Assembly (NCBI GenBank): GCA_001972305.1
Contig: BDDD01000043.1
Coordinates: forward strand, 607,717-671,716
Source of the DNA: Cephalotus follicularis
Lineage: Eukaryota; Streptophyta; Magnoliopsida; Oxalidales; Cephalotaceae
Reading direction: 5' to 3'
Length of the DNA: 64,000 bases
Shown: positions 9,322-20,756 of the stretch, one piece after another
Numbering within the stretch: position 1 is the first letter of the stretch
Layout: every line of letters starts with the position of its first letter
Translations under genes and position numbers: made by a program
The notes under the pieces: model-generated
What the model was told of the DNA's origin: nothing
Seen by the model: only the letters and a program-made list of their open reading frames with translations
Databases searched by the model: none

Positions 9322-11660
9322 TCAAGGCTCTTGGGGAGAAGGGTCATGATCACCCTCTGGCAGAGGAGTAGCAAAGGGTTCAGAGGTAGGAGGCTGAGGA
9401 ACAACAAGCTCTGATGAGGGTGGCATAAAAGAAACAACCACAACAGGATCAGAGGATAAGATAACCAGATCTGGGGACTCGGTTCTCTGCGTTTCATTCT
9501 CTTCCTGAGCAATACGAGCCTCCTCCTCCAAGGCTAGGCCAGCTTTCTCTTCCTCCGCCTTGATCCCCTCGGGATAGAAGTCGAAGTTATCAGTAGTCTT
9601 GAGCAAACAATACTAGCCAAAGGAACCTCAGGATGAAGAGCTGAAATCCAATTCCGACAAGAGTAGAAGCCCCGACGGAAGTACTCTGCAGATTCCTTGA
9701 ATACTTCCTCTTCAAAAGTTGAAGAAGCTTTAAAGTCCTCCATAACAGCTTCTACTACAGTTTGGAATTCAGCTGAAGTTTTGAATTCCTTGAGGGTCTT
9801 GTCCATTGCCTTCGTAACTCGAGCTTCATCCCTGTCTCGGTAACCAGAGAATTTCTCATCCAGAGCACGCAGAATATCACCGGTGCGCCCAAGGTCCCTC
9901 TCCACTGCCCTCTTCTCTGCCCTCCCCTTTACCAGAGCCTCAACGGCTTTTCTCCTCTCCTCGGTGATGGACTCTTGGGCCCCAAGAACCTCTTCCAACT
10001 GAGCTTTCGCCGAGTGGGTGGTCTCCTTGAGCTCTGCTACCTCTCCCCTCAGCTGATCATTGTGCTCAAGAATGGCCTTAAAGTTCTCCACCATCAGTTG
10101 AGCATCGTTTAGAGCATGCTAGATAAAGAAGGGTGTCAAAGGAAAAACAGAGAATATATTCGAAAGAAACAGAAGGAATCACTTACCCTAATGTTGCTTC
10201 GAATGCAATGGTTCATTAGCTGCTCATGGCTCCAGCCCTTCCTAGTTTGAAGCTCGGAAGGAAGGAAGAATAGTCGGCTAAGTTCAAGGGTAACCCATGA
10301 GTATTCAAGTTCAAGCTAGAGCTACCTAACACCTCCAGCTCGTCTATCGTCTTGTTGACAGCCCGAGGAGCGCTAAGGTGAATCCGATCTTGAGGACTCA
10401 CAGTAGGAGGATCGTTTTCTCAATTGCTAGAATAGCTTTCTACCCCTTTCCCTCCTTTGTGCTTCTTGGTTGGAGGAGTGGGAAGAGCAGTAGGAGGACG
10501 TTCGTCCATAGGCCTTTTGCCCTTGTCAGATTTCTTCTTGTCAGCCGTAGCAGTGATAGACCTCCTCTCGGCCTCCCCAACGGTTTCTCTCTACCTTGCT
10601 CCCTCGGCGGTTTCTAGCATTCTCTTTTCCTTGCTAACCATCCGGTTATCAGCCACATTGCACCGAGGACCCATTGCGGCAGAGAACCACAAAAAGCACA
10701 GAATCAAAAGCATAGCAAAAAATAGTAAATGAATGAAAGAAATAAAGAAGTTAAAAGTGGAGGACACAAAGGCCTAAAACAGTTTTCCTCCTCGGTCACG
10801 GGCCGAGCCTTGGGTTCATCTCGGATGTTTTCAACCCTCTCTCTCTATCCCGACCGGAATCTCTTCCTCATCATCCAAGCAGTTTCATTGACTAGAGGAC
10901 ATGCTAAGACCAACCCAGCGAAGATGATCCTCCCATACGGTATGATTCACCACCTCTGGCTCCAGAGCAGAGAGCTTCGTCAGGTTGGCTTTCTTGGCTA
11001 CAAACAGAACTGACCTTTTATTAAGGTGTTGAATATCTAGTGCATCCGACCACTGGCAAGGGGTAAACCCAGGGAGAATGCTGATGAGAAAGTACCTCCC
11101 TCTCCAACATTGACAGACTTCGTGGGCTCCACCAAAAACTTCTTGGTCAGTCCAGGATGGGACTTAAAGTAGTACCCGCGCTTGTCAGAAGAGATAGCCA
11201 GAATATGGAATTCTTTGAAGAGCCCCACTGTAGCAGTCGCTTCAATCTCCAAACATTTCATCAAAAATCTTATGATGAAAGCCCAAGATTGTGGCTGGAA
11301 TAGTGAGGGGTGGATTTTGAAATGCCTCAGGGTCTCAAGAGGAAAGGACGAAATCAGGAGCCTCAAACCATGCTCCAAAGCATCCAAAAATACCACAAAG
11401 AGACTAGGTTGGCTTTCTGTCATCTCTTTGGGATCTTTGGGAAGGCCGAATTCCAAGCCTCTCGGGAAGGAATATTTCCTGGCTAACTCCTTCACTTTCT
11501 CTCGGATGAGCACACTCTTGTTGAAATGGGTCCTAAAAACTTGGGCCCCTGCTTCGGTAGAAGTAGCTTCGGGAGCACCCGCAGCGGCGTCGTCCATCTC
11601 CTCCTCGGCACCTAGGGGACGCTCGGCAATAGTCTCTTCTCCTACCAGGAAGCTCACCAC
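9322..11660 (-). pseudogene. Antisense accessory gene of the Tat element (gypsy-type 'transposase' domain plus coiled coil), degenerate
   Basis: The gene runs opposite to gag-pol. Its 5' part, 11660-11037, is open (207 aa). After an acidic Ala-rich leader come KVKELARKYSFPRGLEFGLP and SSDKRGYYFKSHPG. This is the pattern of the plant 'putative gypsy type transposon' domain (Pfam Transposase_28, from memory). A degenerate basic middle follows (about 11030-10400), then a short exon, an intron and a C-terminal coiled coil (10118-9534; DQLRGEVAELKETTHSAKAQ, heptad-like). An acidic Pro/Ser tail follows in a shifted frame (9606-9322). Antisense extra genes between pol and the 3' LTR are reported for Tat/Retand elements; function unknown. 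Stops and a shift near 11037 and 9540 make this copy a relic. Confidence 0.7.
10119..10186 (-). other. Probable spliceosomal intron in the antisense gene
   Basis: On the minus strand GTAAGT starts at 10186, and a pyrimidine-rich stretch ends in TTTATCTAG at 10119. Removing these 68 nt joins the upstream frame ending HCIRSNIR to the downstream frame starting HALNDAQLMVENF with no stop and no change of phase. Unspliced, that frame meets TAG at the acceptor. The length is near the short end for plant introns. Confidence 0.65.
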
Positions 11661-12212
11661 ACTTGGATCGTTAGCTTGTCCGAAGGTTTTCTTGGTACTA
11701 GTTATTTGGAATTTCTAGAGAGAGTGAAGATAAAAGTCCGAGAAAAACCCTAAGGACGACCAATCAGTTTCTCAAAAATGAACAAAGTAAAAAAAAAAAG
11801 AGCCTCACTAGAGATTCTCACGAAGAAGACTCAAAAGGAAACTGATTAGTAATCTGGGAATATTGAAAAACCAGAAAGAGCAAAAGCTTTAGAGATACAA
11901 GGAAGCGTAAAGAGACTACTCTAAGAAGGTAGTGCTTTTTAAAGGGCTGTGGATTACTTTCAGGCCATTAGATCTCGGCGGGGTTAAACAGTTGAGATCA
12001 ACCCGTCAAGTCAGGTGCAGAAAACAAAGAGGCAATACGCAGCAAGTGAAAAGACATAAGCGTTAAAAAGCATTTGCTCTGCCATGCCTTAATTGATACT
12101 AGCTTTGGGCCAAAGAACAAAGCCCAATAGCCGAAAACAAGCTTAATAACATGTTAAAGCCCTGTTCAAAGCCTAGACAGGCCACCAAATGATCTTCCTC
12201 CTCTGCCAAGCC
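11661..12212. other. Non-coding 3' region of the Tat element
   Basis: Between the antisense start and the polypurine tract I see no gene. A poly-A run (about 11790) and A/G-rich sequence are present. On the minus strand this interval would hold the promoter and leader of the antisense gene, but no clear TATA box stands out. Confidence 0.5.
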
Positions 12213-12235
12213 CAGAAGATGAAGACCAGGGGGCA
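12213..12235 (+). other. Polypurine tract of the Tat element
   Basis: The purine-rich cagaagatgaagaccagggg stands just before the 3' LTR and would prime plus-strand DNA synthesis. Confidence 0.7.
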
Positions 12236-12237
12236 TA

Positions 12238-12735
12238 TGATATGGGAAAAATCCTACCTAAAAATTACCACCACATGTCCTCTGGAAAACAAGACAAGTG
12301 TCCTCCAGAGCTACAAACACGTGGTTGGACGTTTACAATTTGAAAAGATAACACACAACATAACGCAGTGGCGTAAAATCAGGGAAATAACGAGATACTT
12401 GGCATTTTCTAGGGGTACAATAATCATCTTCGCAAGTCAAGTAAAACAGTTACAACCAGGTCATATAAATACTACAAAGCAGCACATTATACAGGTTCGC
12501 AATTTTACACTAAAAGAACCTTATTGCTTTCTTCTTTGTACACTACCTAACTTAAGCATTGGAGAGTTCCCAGGAGCGAAACCTCCTTGTTCTTCGATTA
12601 GTTTGCTATTTGTGTGTAGGGAAGATCGTGAAATATTCAACCCAATATTATTCTTAGAGCGTTCAGTTCGTTTCCATCTATAAATCAAACCATTCCATGT
12701 AAGGGACTGTTAAGGAGTTGATTCTTGTATCAACA
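12238..12735 (+). repeat. 3' LTR of the Tat element (about 498 bp)
   Basis: Starts TGATATGGG after the polypurine tract and ends ATCAACA. The last ~344 bp align with 2262-2606. The first ~150 bp have no counterpart there, because the 5' copy is truncated. Confidence 0.85.
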
Positions 12736-13239
12736 AATAAGATTAATTTAACATTCTTACTATTTTTGTGGAGATTCGTCATCCCCTAATAACACAAAAT
12801 ATAACTCTTAAAAATCCTCAAAAATTGTGTAAATCAAATAATTGAGAACATGTTACATGAATCACATAGAGAAAAGAAGATAATAAAAAAGAGTATTTTT
12901 TCTTTTTCTTTCTCTCTCTAGTTAATCAACGTGAATCCGGTCCTGTGACACCCCGAACCCATCGAAGATTCAAGATATCACCAAACATCCGTTCAGTCAT
13001 TTAATCTATAAATTGGGTACTAGATAAGTCTCTCTTATATAGTGAAAAATTCATAACAACTTAACATCATACATTTAAATCTTATATAATACAAACCCCA
13101 TAATCCTTACAAATCTTCTCATTTAATACTTATCTCTTATTACAATACAAGTCCATTCATAGCATAAAATCCATATTATCTCATACAACCGCTACAATAA
13201 ATCCATCAAGTAAAACCATCCATAAATCCATGCTCCATG

Positions 13240-13552
13240 TAGGGAAGACAACGGGGCGGGTTTGGAGCGGGTTTATCCATACACGAACCTGACCCAACCA
13301 AGAACAACCAAAGCAGTGACAAGATATATTTTTAAATTTTGAATCATAATATATATCAAAATATTATGAAATAACTTTAAATAATTTTTAAAAAACATAC
13401 ATAATAACAATAAAATATCAAATATACTAAATTTATTATATATTGGGGCATGTTCGTTTTGGGTAAGAGTTGATTTTGATATTTCCATACCTGCCCCCAT
13501 TGTATGGGTTTGGTTTGGGTATCCACGGGTACGGGTGAAATTGCCATCTCTA
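13240..13552. mobile_element. hAT-type MITE
   Basis: 313 bp flanked by the 8-bp duplication GCTCCATG (13232-13239 and 13553-13560). The ends are related inverted repeats: TAGGGAAGACAA at the left and, read inward from the right, TAGAGATGGCAA. An 8-bp duplication and TAG-type ends fit hAT. The inner part carries cgggtttgg / gggtacggg-like phrases in opposite orientation. A 125-codon open frame across it (13273-13650, minus) is incidental. Confidence 0.75.
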
Positions 13553-14939
13553 GCTCCATGCATCCCTGCTGTCACTAATCTCTCTGTCCTTGGCCACTGC
13601 CACTTGTCCCTGATGCATCCATACCTAAACACAATAGGTACCCCATCCATAAGGATAGGTTTGCATGGTCAAGCAAGATTTAACCCCACGCATAAAGAAT
13701 GAATGCACAATCATCACATTATATCCATGGCATGCATGAACAACTATCGCAGTTATAAGTATGCCATGTCATGATGCATGATAACAATTGCGGTTAACCA
13801 AATCATGTATATGACCGTCACCATACCGGTATATACATAATTCATTAACATATACATTCACTAATATCCATCAATCTATTAGACAGTCAGGAAGTTAACT
13901 AGATTTATACACTGTCCCACGCCAATATATATAAGTGGTTAACCTAACATACAATATCCACAAGTCTAAACCCATCTTTTCAGGTTGGCGCACAACTATA
14001 GGTTTAGAACATCTAGCTCTCTACTATAAAGAGTGATATGTCCGACTGGAACTAGTCGCATTTAGGTACACCTATAGGTACTCAACTAGCTATAAATCCG
14101 TACAAGTCAAGTGAAAGCATACAAGCATTCCATAGCTCAACGTGAGTCTCAAGCCTCACCTTCTCAGGATGGCACTTAGCTCAAGGACGAGATGTCTAAT
14201 CCCATCTTTTCAGGATGGCTCTCAGCTTAAGGATTAGTCATGAGGCTTCCTAAACATGTGAGTATAAACCCTCCTGAAGGTGGCACACAGCTTTAGGGTT
14301 ATACAAAAGTCTAAATCCCACCAATTCAGGATGGCCCTCACAGCAAGAATTGTACAACTAGTTGTCTATCGGTCCATCGACAGTAGCTCAGCGTGAGTCT
14401 CAATCCCACCTTTTAAGGATGGCACAAAGCTCTATCTAACCTCATTTTTTCAAGATGGAGTATAGTTCAAGTGTTAGTCACGAGGCTCAACTAAACACAT
14501 ACTATGAGTAACATTAGTAGAGGGCTCAGCCGACTATAGATAGATGCCTCATACCTGACTAGAAGTCGCCGTTCACTATACGGTGAACACATCTATAGAC
14601 TATTTCTTTATTCTTTACTAAGCCATGGTAGAAAAAACTTTAAAATAATCATCACTCGATGTAAAACATGATTACATAGGTTAGATTCGCATCTAGGAGG
14701 TTCACAAAGAAGATCGTTTGAGAGAAACAAGAGAAATGTCTCAAACAGACTACTTCGGAGAAAACTTTCGTAAAACTTTACATTTCAAAACCCTTTTGTA
14801 CATTTAATCAAATCTTCATTAAAACATGTCAAAATGTGTCAAAACATGTGTAAGATACTTTCTTTTAAGCCTTGGAAGACTCCTATTGAAAACTGTTTTA
14901 GAAAACATGTAAAAACAACATTTTTGAGTTCAAACCATC

Positions 14940-15045
14940 ATGCCAGCCGACTAATAAACGATTGATATGAGGTCATTAGTCGACTAATGAGGCATTAGTC
15001 AACTAATATGCTCATTCCAATACTATTAGTCGACTGAACTGGCTG
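14940..15045. repeat. GTCGAC palindrome cluster in the LTR remnant
   Basis: Contains the perfect 16-bp palindrome CATTAGTCGACTAATG (near 14977) and variants agccgactaataa, ttagtcaactaat and attagtcgactgaac within ~100 bp. The arrangement resembles the CAGTCGACTG arrays of other LTRs in this window, with a different flank. Confidence 0.7.
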
Positions 15046-15439
15046 GACAGAAGGTTTACAGGTTAGCTCATCCTAGCTAACTTTGGGTTTTGACCTTGTT
15101 CCTCAAACACGTTTGAAACGAAAGTTAAAGGACTAGATCTAGACATGTCTGGGGGTGACATATTAAGAGATAAAGTCATTTGGACCGTTAAAAGGTCAGT
15201 AAATCTAAAAAGGGGTAAAATAGATCTAAAAGTCAAATTTGAAAGAAGAACTCATTATAATCCATTTTTATCTGTTCTAATCGATCCTATCACATGTTGT
15301 GTAGCGGCTCAAATATGGAATTGTTCATTTATGGAATTAGGGTTTAGGGTTAGATTACAAAAACTTTTTATCTAACTAGTCACCAAACAATGTGACATTC
15401 TAAATCCTATGTCCACAATTGACTTAATAAGGCCATGGA

Positions 15440-15700
15440 TCTTCTAATGTAGATATCAATTGAACCATATATGGATTTCAAGCAAGAGTGGGGTTCGGGT
15501 GGAGCTAGGGTTTCACTAACCCTAGCTTCGGGTGCACCAAAATTAGGGCTAGGGTTTTCACACCAAAACCCTAGCACCAAGACCCTTAAACCTGAACCTT
15601 TGAAACCCAAACTCTTAGGGTTTTCTAGGGTTCCAACATTGGAACATTAGGGTTCTGCTAGGGTTGGAAAACCCTAGCACAAACCCGATTCCAACAAGCC
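15440..15700. repeat. Cluster of AAACCCTAG / CTAGGGTTT telobox-like words in both orientations
   Basis: At least eight copies of ctagggttt or aaaccctag, or close variants, lie within 260 bp, facing both ways. In plants such words are teloboxes bound by TRB/other factors in promoters. Here they lie in LTR-like DNA. Confidence 0.55.
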
Positions 15701-15809
15701 CTAAAACACAAAATAATCAACATGCAAAGAGAAAGATTAGAAGCCTATACCTAAGGTCTTCCACTCCTTCCTCTAAGTGCTCCCTCTACACTTTAATCCA
15801 AGTTCCATA

Positions 15810-17020
15810 TGTTGGAACCTTATGGTGATTAAAACAACATCTAGAGGAATGCATCCTAATACAATACCGTCATCATCTCATGACCAAACACCATACAGTT
15901 CATTGCAGGATCAATTGAGCTTGTATATACAATTAGAAAACAGATATGATACAATAAAAAGAGCAGGCGGAATATACTCACAAAACAGAGCGGCTCCTTC
16001 TTTGTTGATTGTGGGTTCTAGCCTCCAAGAACAGCAGGCCTCCAAGGTATCCACACCAAGCCTTTATCACCAACACGTGACTTCTCAAGTCTCACAACTC
16101 TTGATGTGTTTTACTGTATTTTTCTTTGTTCTCCAAGAACCATAAGCAAACAGTTGAGAGAATAGGAATGCCAGGGGAGAAAAAGAATGTGTTTTACAGT
16201 TTTTTTACTGATAGATAAAAACATGTAAATATAAATCCTTAATATTCTATTTTATGCAAGAATCTCATTTAACATAAATAGCATTTCTTCCATTTATATT
16301 ATTTTCTTTCCTTAATCGCATTAAGAATATTTAATCTCATTAAATATAATTAGAAAATAATATTCCAATTATTTTCTCTCAGACGGTGTCAGAAATATCA
16401 GCATGTATTGTGTGTGACCCTATGTGTTCATTATTACGCTAGCCGTAAAATTAAATTGTGACACTCACAATTGTCCGATTAAATATTTATTATCACATAA
16501 AAAATATTATCTCAGAAATTTCGAATTAAAACTATTTTAATTCTTTTCTTCCAAGATTAATTATCAATTTAATCTCAGGCATCCTACCGGTCGACATCGA
16601 CATCTAGTAATGTATAACGACCCCCAGGTAATATGAATTATCTGCGAACCACTATTTACAGGTACATGTACGTATAGTCCTTCCATTGACAATGCTCTGA
16701 TTAAATCTAGGGTATGGATAATGTCAGACCCCAATAATTTAATCTTTAGCCTCGTGACTATCTTTCGTCAGCCCAAATAATATTAGAGGTGCCCCTCTAA
16801 TATTCAACCAATGATATCACACTCTTGATATCGTGGCTAGTCTGGCCAGGCGCTTAATTGCTAACGAAAAACATCCCGAGCATAATCTTCTTTTACTAGA
16901 AGCAATGGATTAATTATTGCACGCTCACATGCCTCCATACATAAGCGTACTGTGTCCAACTAATGTATGTATACATTTCATTTAATATGTATTTAAGCAC
17001 CATCAAAACACAGCACTATA
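15810..17020. other. Anonymous non-coding repeat DNA (possible LTR, left part)
   Basis: AT-rich, with no protein motif in any frame. A TGTTGGAACC at 15810 could be an LTR start. This block and 19731-20756 become continuous when the element at 17021-19725 and its CTATA duplication are removed, so both belong to one older repeat. I cannot name the family. Confidence 0.4.
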
Positions 17021-17891
17021 TGTGATGCCCGAACCCAGACCGGCTGGAATCCGTCGCGCCAGCTACGAGGCCAAGCCTCTCATCAGAGACTCACCTCGTA
17101 GGTTCAACAGAACAGAGTTTCAGAAAAGCATTTTAAAACAGAAAGTTCTTCAAAACAGAAAGAAAACATAAAAGTTTCTTGAAAAACTTGAAAATAATTC
17201 TAACTCTTAAAATTTTACGAAAATCGGGCATGTAGTATTCGTTTATAGGACTATGCCCCCTGTAAAGAAAAACACAGTTTTATAAATCACACTCCCGAAG
17301 GAGGAAACAGTTTGAAATGGGCTCAGCCCTCAACAGATCACACTCCCGAAAGAGGAAATAGTTTATAAAATGGGCTCAGCCCTCAGCAGATCACAATTTA
17401 AAAACAGAAAACAAATAATGGGTTGGGCTCTGCCCCAACCATTTTAACAGAACATAAAGCTAAACTAGGGCTCTGCCCTTTCAAACTAAACAAATTTAAA
17501 CATATTCAGAAATCATTTTCTTATCAAATACAGATATAATCGGAATATAGCGTCATATTATGACTATCATCTTGCGAGCGTTTGTAAACATTTAAAAGAA
17601 AGTTCCAGATATTAAAACCTAAACAGATTTCAGAATATGAACGAAAACTCAAGTTCATTCAGATACAGAAACAAAATAAGCGAACACGCTATATTCAAAA
17701 CATTAAAAGTACTTTAGAGTAAAAAAGTTAAAGAAAGCGTTCCACTAACAGTACAGACGAGCGAGTCCCTCGACTGGTCGCCTCCATGGCCGACCACAAA
17801 GGCAGGATCCTCTGCCAACAGACAGACAGACAGACAGACAGCAGCCACGTAGGCTCACAGACACAGACCGTACAAGGACACGGATGTCACA
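17021..17891 (-). repeat. 3' LTR of the non-autonomous element (871 bp)
   Basis: Starts TGTGATGCCCG and ends GGATGTCACA on +. It includes blocks with ctcccgaaggagga and gggctcagccct repeats (17280-17480), and a (GACA)n run at 17820-17841. Confidence 0.85.
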
Positions 17892-19355
17892 AACATATCC
17901 CCCTTAACAGAATTTCGTCCTCGAAATTCGCAGAACTCCAAAGGTTGACAAAATAGAAGATCGAACTCATAGTAACTTTTCCACAATACAGAAATCAGAT
18001 CATTAAAAACTTTCGACAATCGCTTCTACACACATCAGAACCATTTAAACAACACTATCAGATTTTGACACCAGAACCAGATAAGTTTTCCTCCAAGCAT
18101 AATTCACAAGGTATCTTGACTCGCGAGATTTTATCAATCAGAAACCTCAAATTCATTCATTAAACCGATCATGTCAAGACCTCAAGTCCTGAATACAGAT
18201 TCTTAACAGACATTTGATCAGAAATATTATACTATAATCCTCAACATTACCAGATTCATAACCAGATAGAAACCGCAGAACACTTATAACAACTTGCTCT
18301 CATCAAGAGAATTATATCACTAGAACTCGTAGTATTTCCATCATCTAGGAACTTCAATTCAACATAAAAATTCAATCATATCAGAACTTTAAACAGATAT
18401 TAAAGATCTTTAACGGTCATCAAATCAGCAGAACTCATATTACAATCATCGATATCACATAGGCATATCGAGAACCCTACTAACATATTACTACTTTACA
18501 GATCCTCATTTCCTATCATCAAGTCTAATCAGATCATATAAGCAACCATTAACTTAAATCAAAACAAGTCAGAAGAGTTTGCAATTAAAGCATTCTTATA
18601 GACCTCAAGGCCACGATACACATTTTATACCCTGATCATGTAGTGAACCATCAAGCAGAAAGATTGAATCCCGAACTTCAATTTAACCTTATTCAAATGA
18701 CCATACTCATTATCTCGAGAGACGTTTCTCAACGAACTCCACATTATATCTTCTCGTACCACAACTCACAAAAGATACACAATCATAAAACTTTGCAGAA
18801 TGATGGATCAATCACATCAACTATTCGACGTTACTGCACATCAGAACATCATATTCCTCAAAATCTATTAACTCCCAAACATATCCCCCTTAACAGGGAA
18901 CTCCATCAGACAGAGTATCAGACACCGATCAGAACCTCATCAGAAACTTAATTACAATACCACAAAACAGATAAACATACTAAACTCGAACCTTAAAATT
19001 TCAGAATTGCAAATCTCTATCTTTATAGTCTCAGATATAACCAGTATTTTCAGCAACAGAATCAGACCTCTAAACATCAGCAGACACTTCAGATCTACCA
19101 TATCAGAATAGGGGCAACAAGGGTGTGACACCCCAGCAACAACTCTGTTGCGACAGAGAAATCCAGAACAGAAATCTCAGACATCAGAACATTTGGGTTG
19201 AGCTCAAATGCAAACTCTACCACAAGATGATATCACTTGACCACAAGGCATGCTACCACACTTATACCAGAACTCAGAACTGAATGCCTACCAGAAATGC
19301 ATGAGATGCAGATGAGTCTAGAGAACCTGAAAACCAAAAAGCTCTGATACCAAAC
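17892..19355 (-). other. Internal domain of the non-autonomous element: no gene seen
   Basis: The + strand is A/C-rich, with frequent cagaa and atcaga words. The string aaacatatcccccttaacag occurs beside the left LTR (17891-17910) and again at 18879-18898, so the polypurine tract region is duplicated within the domain. The primer site is at 19341-19352. A 102-codon frame at 18643-18951 has no recognisable motif. Confidence 0.6.
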
Positions 19356-19725
19356 TGTGACGCCCAGACCCAGACCCGCTGGAATCCATCACGCCCACTA
19401 CGAGGCCAAGCCTCCCATCAGAGACTCACCTCGTAGGTTCAGCAGAACAGAGTTTCAGAAAAGCATTTTAAAACAGAAAGTTCTTCAAAACAGAAAGAAA
19501 ACATAAAAGTTTCTTGAAAAACTTGAAAATAATTCTAAATTCAAAACATTAAAAGTACTTTAGAGTAAAAAAGTTAAAGAAAGCGTTCCACTCACAGTAC
19601 GGACGAGCGAGTCCCTCGACTGGTCGCCTCCATGGCCGACCACAAAGGCAGGATCCTCTGCCAACAGACAGACAGCAGCCACGTAGGCTCACAGACACAG
19701 ACCGTACAAGGACACGGATGTCACA
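19356..19725 (-). repeat. 5' LTR of the non-autonomous element, internally deleted (370 bp)
   Basis: Same ends as 17021-17891 (TGTGACGCCC ... GGATGTCACA), but it jumps from gaaaataattcta straight to aaattcaaaacattaaaag. About 500 bp present in the partner are missing. The GACA run is also shorter (two units). Confidence 0.85.
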
Positions 19726-19730
19726 CTATA

Positions 19731-20756
19731 TGCACAAGACATCCAGTGGCGGCTCATGTCCAAGGACCACATGCGCTGCTGTAAAACACGAATTCTGTCT
19801 GACATGTAAGTAAAACTCCATACAGAAATTCTATCAACAGTCACCTTCAGTGAACTCATTAATAAAATAACAAGCCCCCACATAGTTGTCATAGCATCAA
19901 CCATGCGAGTGGTGTGAGATCAGTCACCCTCTGCTTACCGATCTGATAGTACGTGCTGGTCTATCTGGATTGATAATGCCTTGAGTGTCAATCCCATGAC
20001 CTGGAAGATTCAAAATAAAGTATAACGAGATTCCAATTCTCACATCATGAACTTGGTTCTATAACTTTATTCCAGGGCATTCATTTATCATTTAATCATG
20101 CATTAAAGAAATGAACTCACAACCAATGATAAAATATAAACATATTTATTGAATTTATATACAAGATAGAGTAAATATAAACTCAGCACTGGCTTGCAGG
20201 ACTTTATCTCTAACACCATCTTCTTGAAAACTCCATGGGAACTCATGGCCAAGATGACCCAAGGGGGTTAAAGGTCTACAAAGTGTTTAACCTATACTAA
20301 TATCACTATAAGTAAAGGTTGGATGCAAGGCACAAACAACCTCTACCTAAAGTGATAATGGAGGGAAAGAGGAGATTAATTTGCGCTTCTCTCTTCAAGA
20401 GCTTCAAAGCTGTTATTGTATCTTCTCATGGAAGAAAAGAGACGAGTAGAGAAGAAGAGAGAATAGAGAGAGCTTTTATACGAGTGAAAGGAAGGAAAAT
20501 TAGAGAGAATAATAGTCCAAGTGTGCTTAAGAAGTATTAACTCCAAAATATCTCATTTTGGCTTATTCTTCAAGGAATAAGACAAGACTCCTTTTAATTC
20601 TCTCTTTAATCCATCACATGGTTGGCGCTTTTGCTAGGAAAATTAAGGCCAAGACCTAGTCCAATATGTGTAATGAAAGTAACTTGGACTAAGTCAACAA
20701 AGGTGGGATTTGAGACAAGTATTGGGCCGACCACTCTTTGGCACTTTTATGGCCTA
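19731..20756. other. Anonymous non-coding repeat DNA (right part of the block at 15810)
   Basis: Continues the sequence interrupted at 17020. A/G-rich stretch at 20350-20500 (gaagaaaagagacgagtaga) could be a leader or purine tract. No protein motif found. It ends where Sirevirus copy 1 begins. Confidence 0.4.

Larger units (their letters stand above)
2262..12735 (+). mobile_element. Ty3/gypsy Tat-lineage LTR retrotransposon, degenerate
   Basis: A 10.5-kb element on +: partial 5' LTR, primer site, gag, protease, RT, RNase H, a second RNase H, integrase, a repeat-bearing spacer, an antisense gene, polypurine tract and 3' LTR. The second RNase H and an extra gene between pol and the 3' LTR are hallmarks of the plant Tat lineage. 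The two LTRs differ at roughly 30 of 344 comparable positions by eye (about 10%), so the insertion is old. The coding regions contain many stops. A 5-bp target duplication cannot be tested, because the left end of the 5' LTR is outside the window. Confidence 0.85.
12944..15809 (-). mobile_element. Gypsy-type LTR remnant (probably antisense), carrying a MITE
   Basis: Begins TGTGACACCCCGAACCC, the style of a Tekay/Del LTR end read from the far strand. It continues as AT-rich non-coding DNA with GTCGAC palindromes (14940-15045) and a telobox-rich segment (15440-15700). No partner LTR or coding part is present, so it is a solo LTR or a fragment. The right end is unclear: a tgggggtgaca string at 15149-15160 could be the other LTR terminus, or the LTR may run on to about 15809. 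Short runs such as atccca.cttttcaggatggc at 13970-14470 recur, so part of it is tandem-like. Confidence 0.45.
17021..19725 (-). mobile_element. Complete non-autonomous Ty3/gypsy (Tekay-like) element with CTATA target duplication
   Basis: Two LTRs (17021-17891 and 19356-19725) enclose 1.46 kb without recognisable coding sequence. The duplication CTATA stands at 17016-17020 and 19726-19730. The primer site is the complement of initiator tRNA-Met (minus strand, 19341-19352), which sets the orientation. A purine tract (complement of atatcccccttaac, 17897-17910) lies beside the left LTR. The block complementary to ttcgtcctcgaaattcg beside it resembles the pol-end/PPT region of Tekay-type elements. 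It could move only with enzymes supplied by another element. Confidence 0.85.

Noticed and set aside
12736..12740. AATAA as target duplication of the Tat element
   Set aside because: The left end of the Tat 5' LTR is not in the window, so the duplication cannot be tested.
13273..13650. 125-codon minus-strand open frame
   Set aside because: Lies almost wholly in the hAT MITE and continues into LTR DNA; AT-rich, no motif.
12944..15160. Solo LTR with target duplication
   Set aside because: Flanks ggtcc and tatta do not match, and the right border is uncertain; kept only as LTR remnant.
18643..18951. 102-codon open frame inside the non-autonomous element
   Set aside because: No recognisable domain, A/C-rich composition, opposite to the element's own orientation.
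20319..20540. 73-codon open frame with basic composition
   Set aside because: A/G-rich leader-like DNA; no motif, no homologous frame elsewhere in the window.
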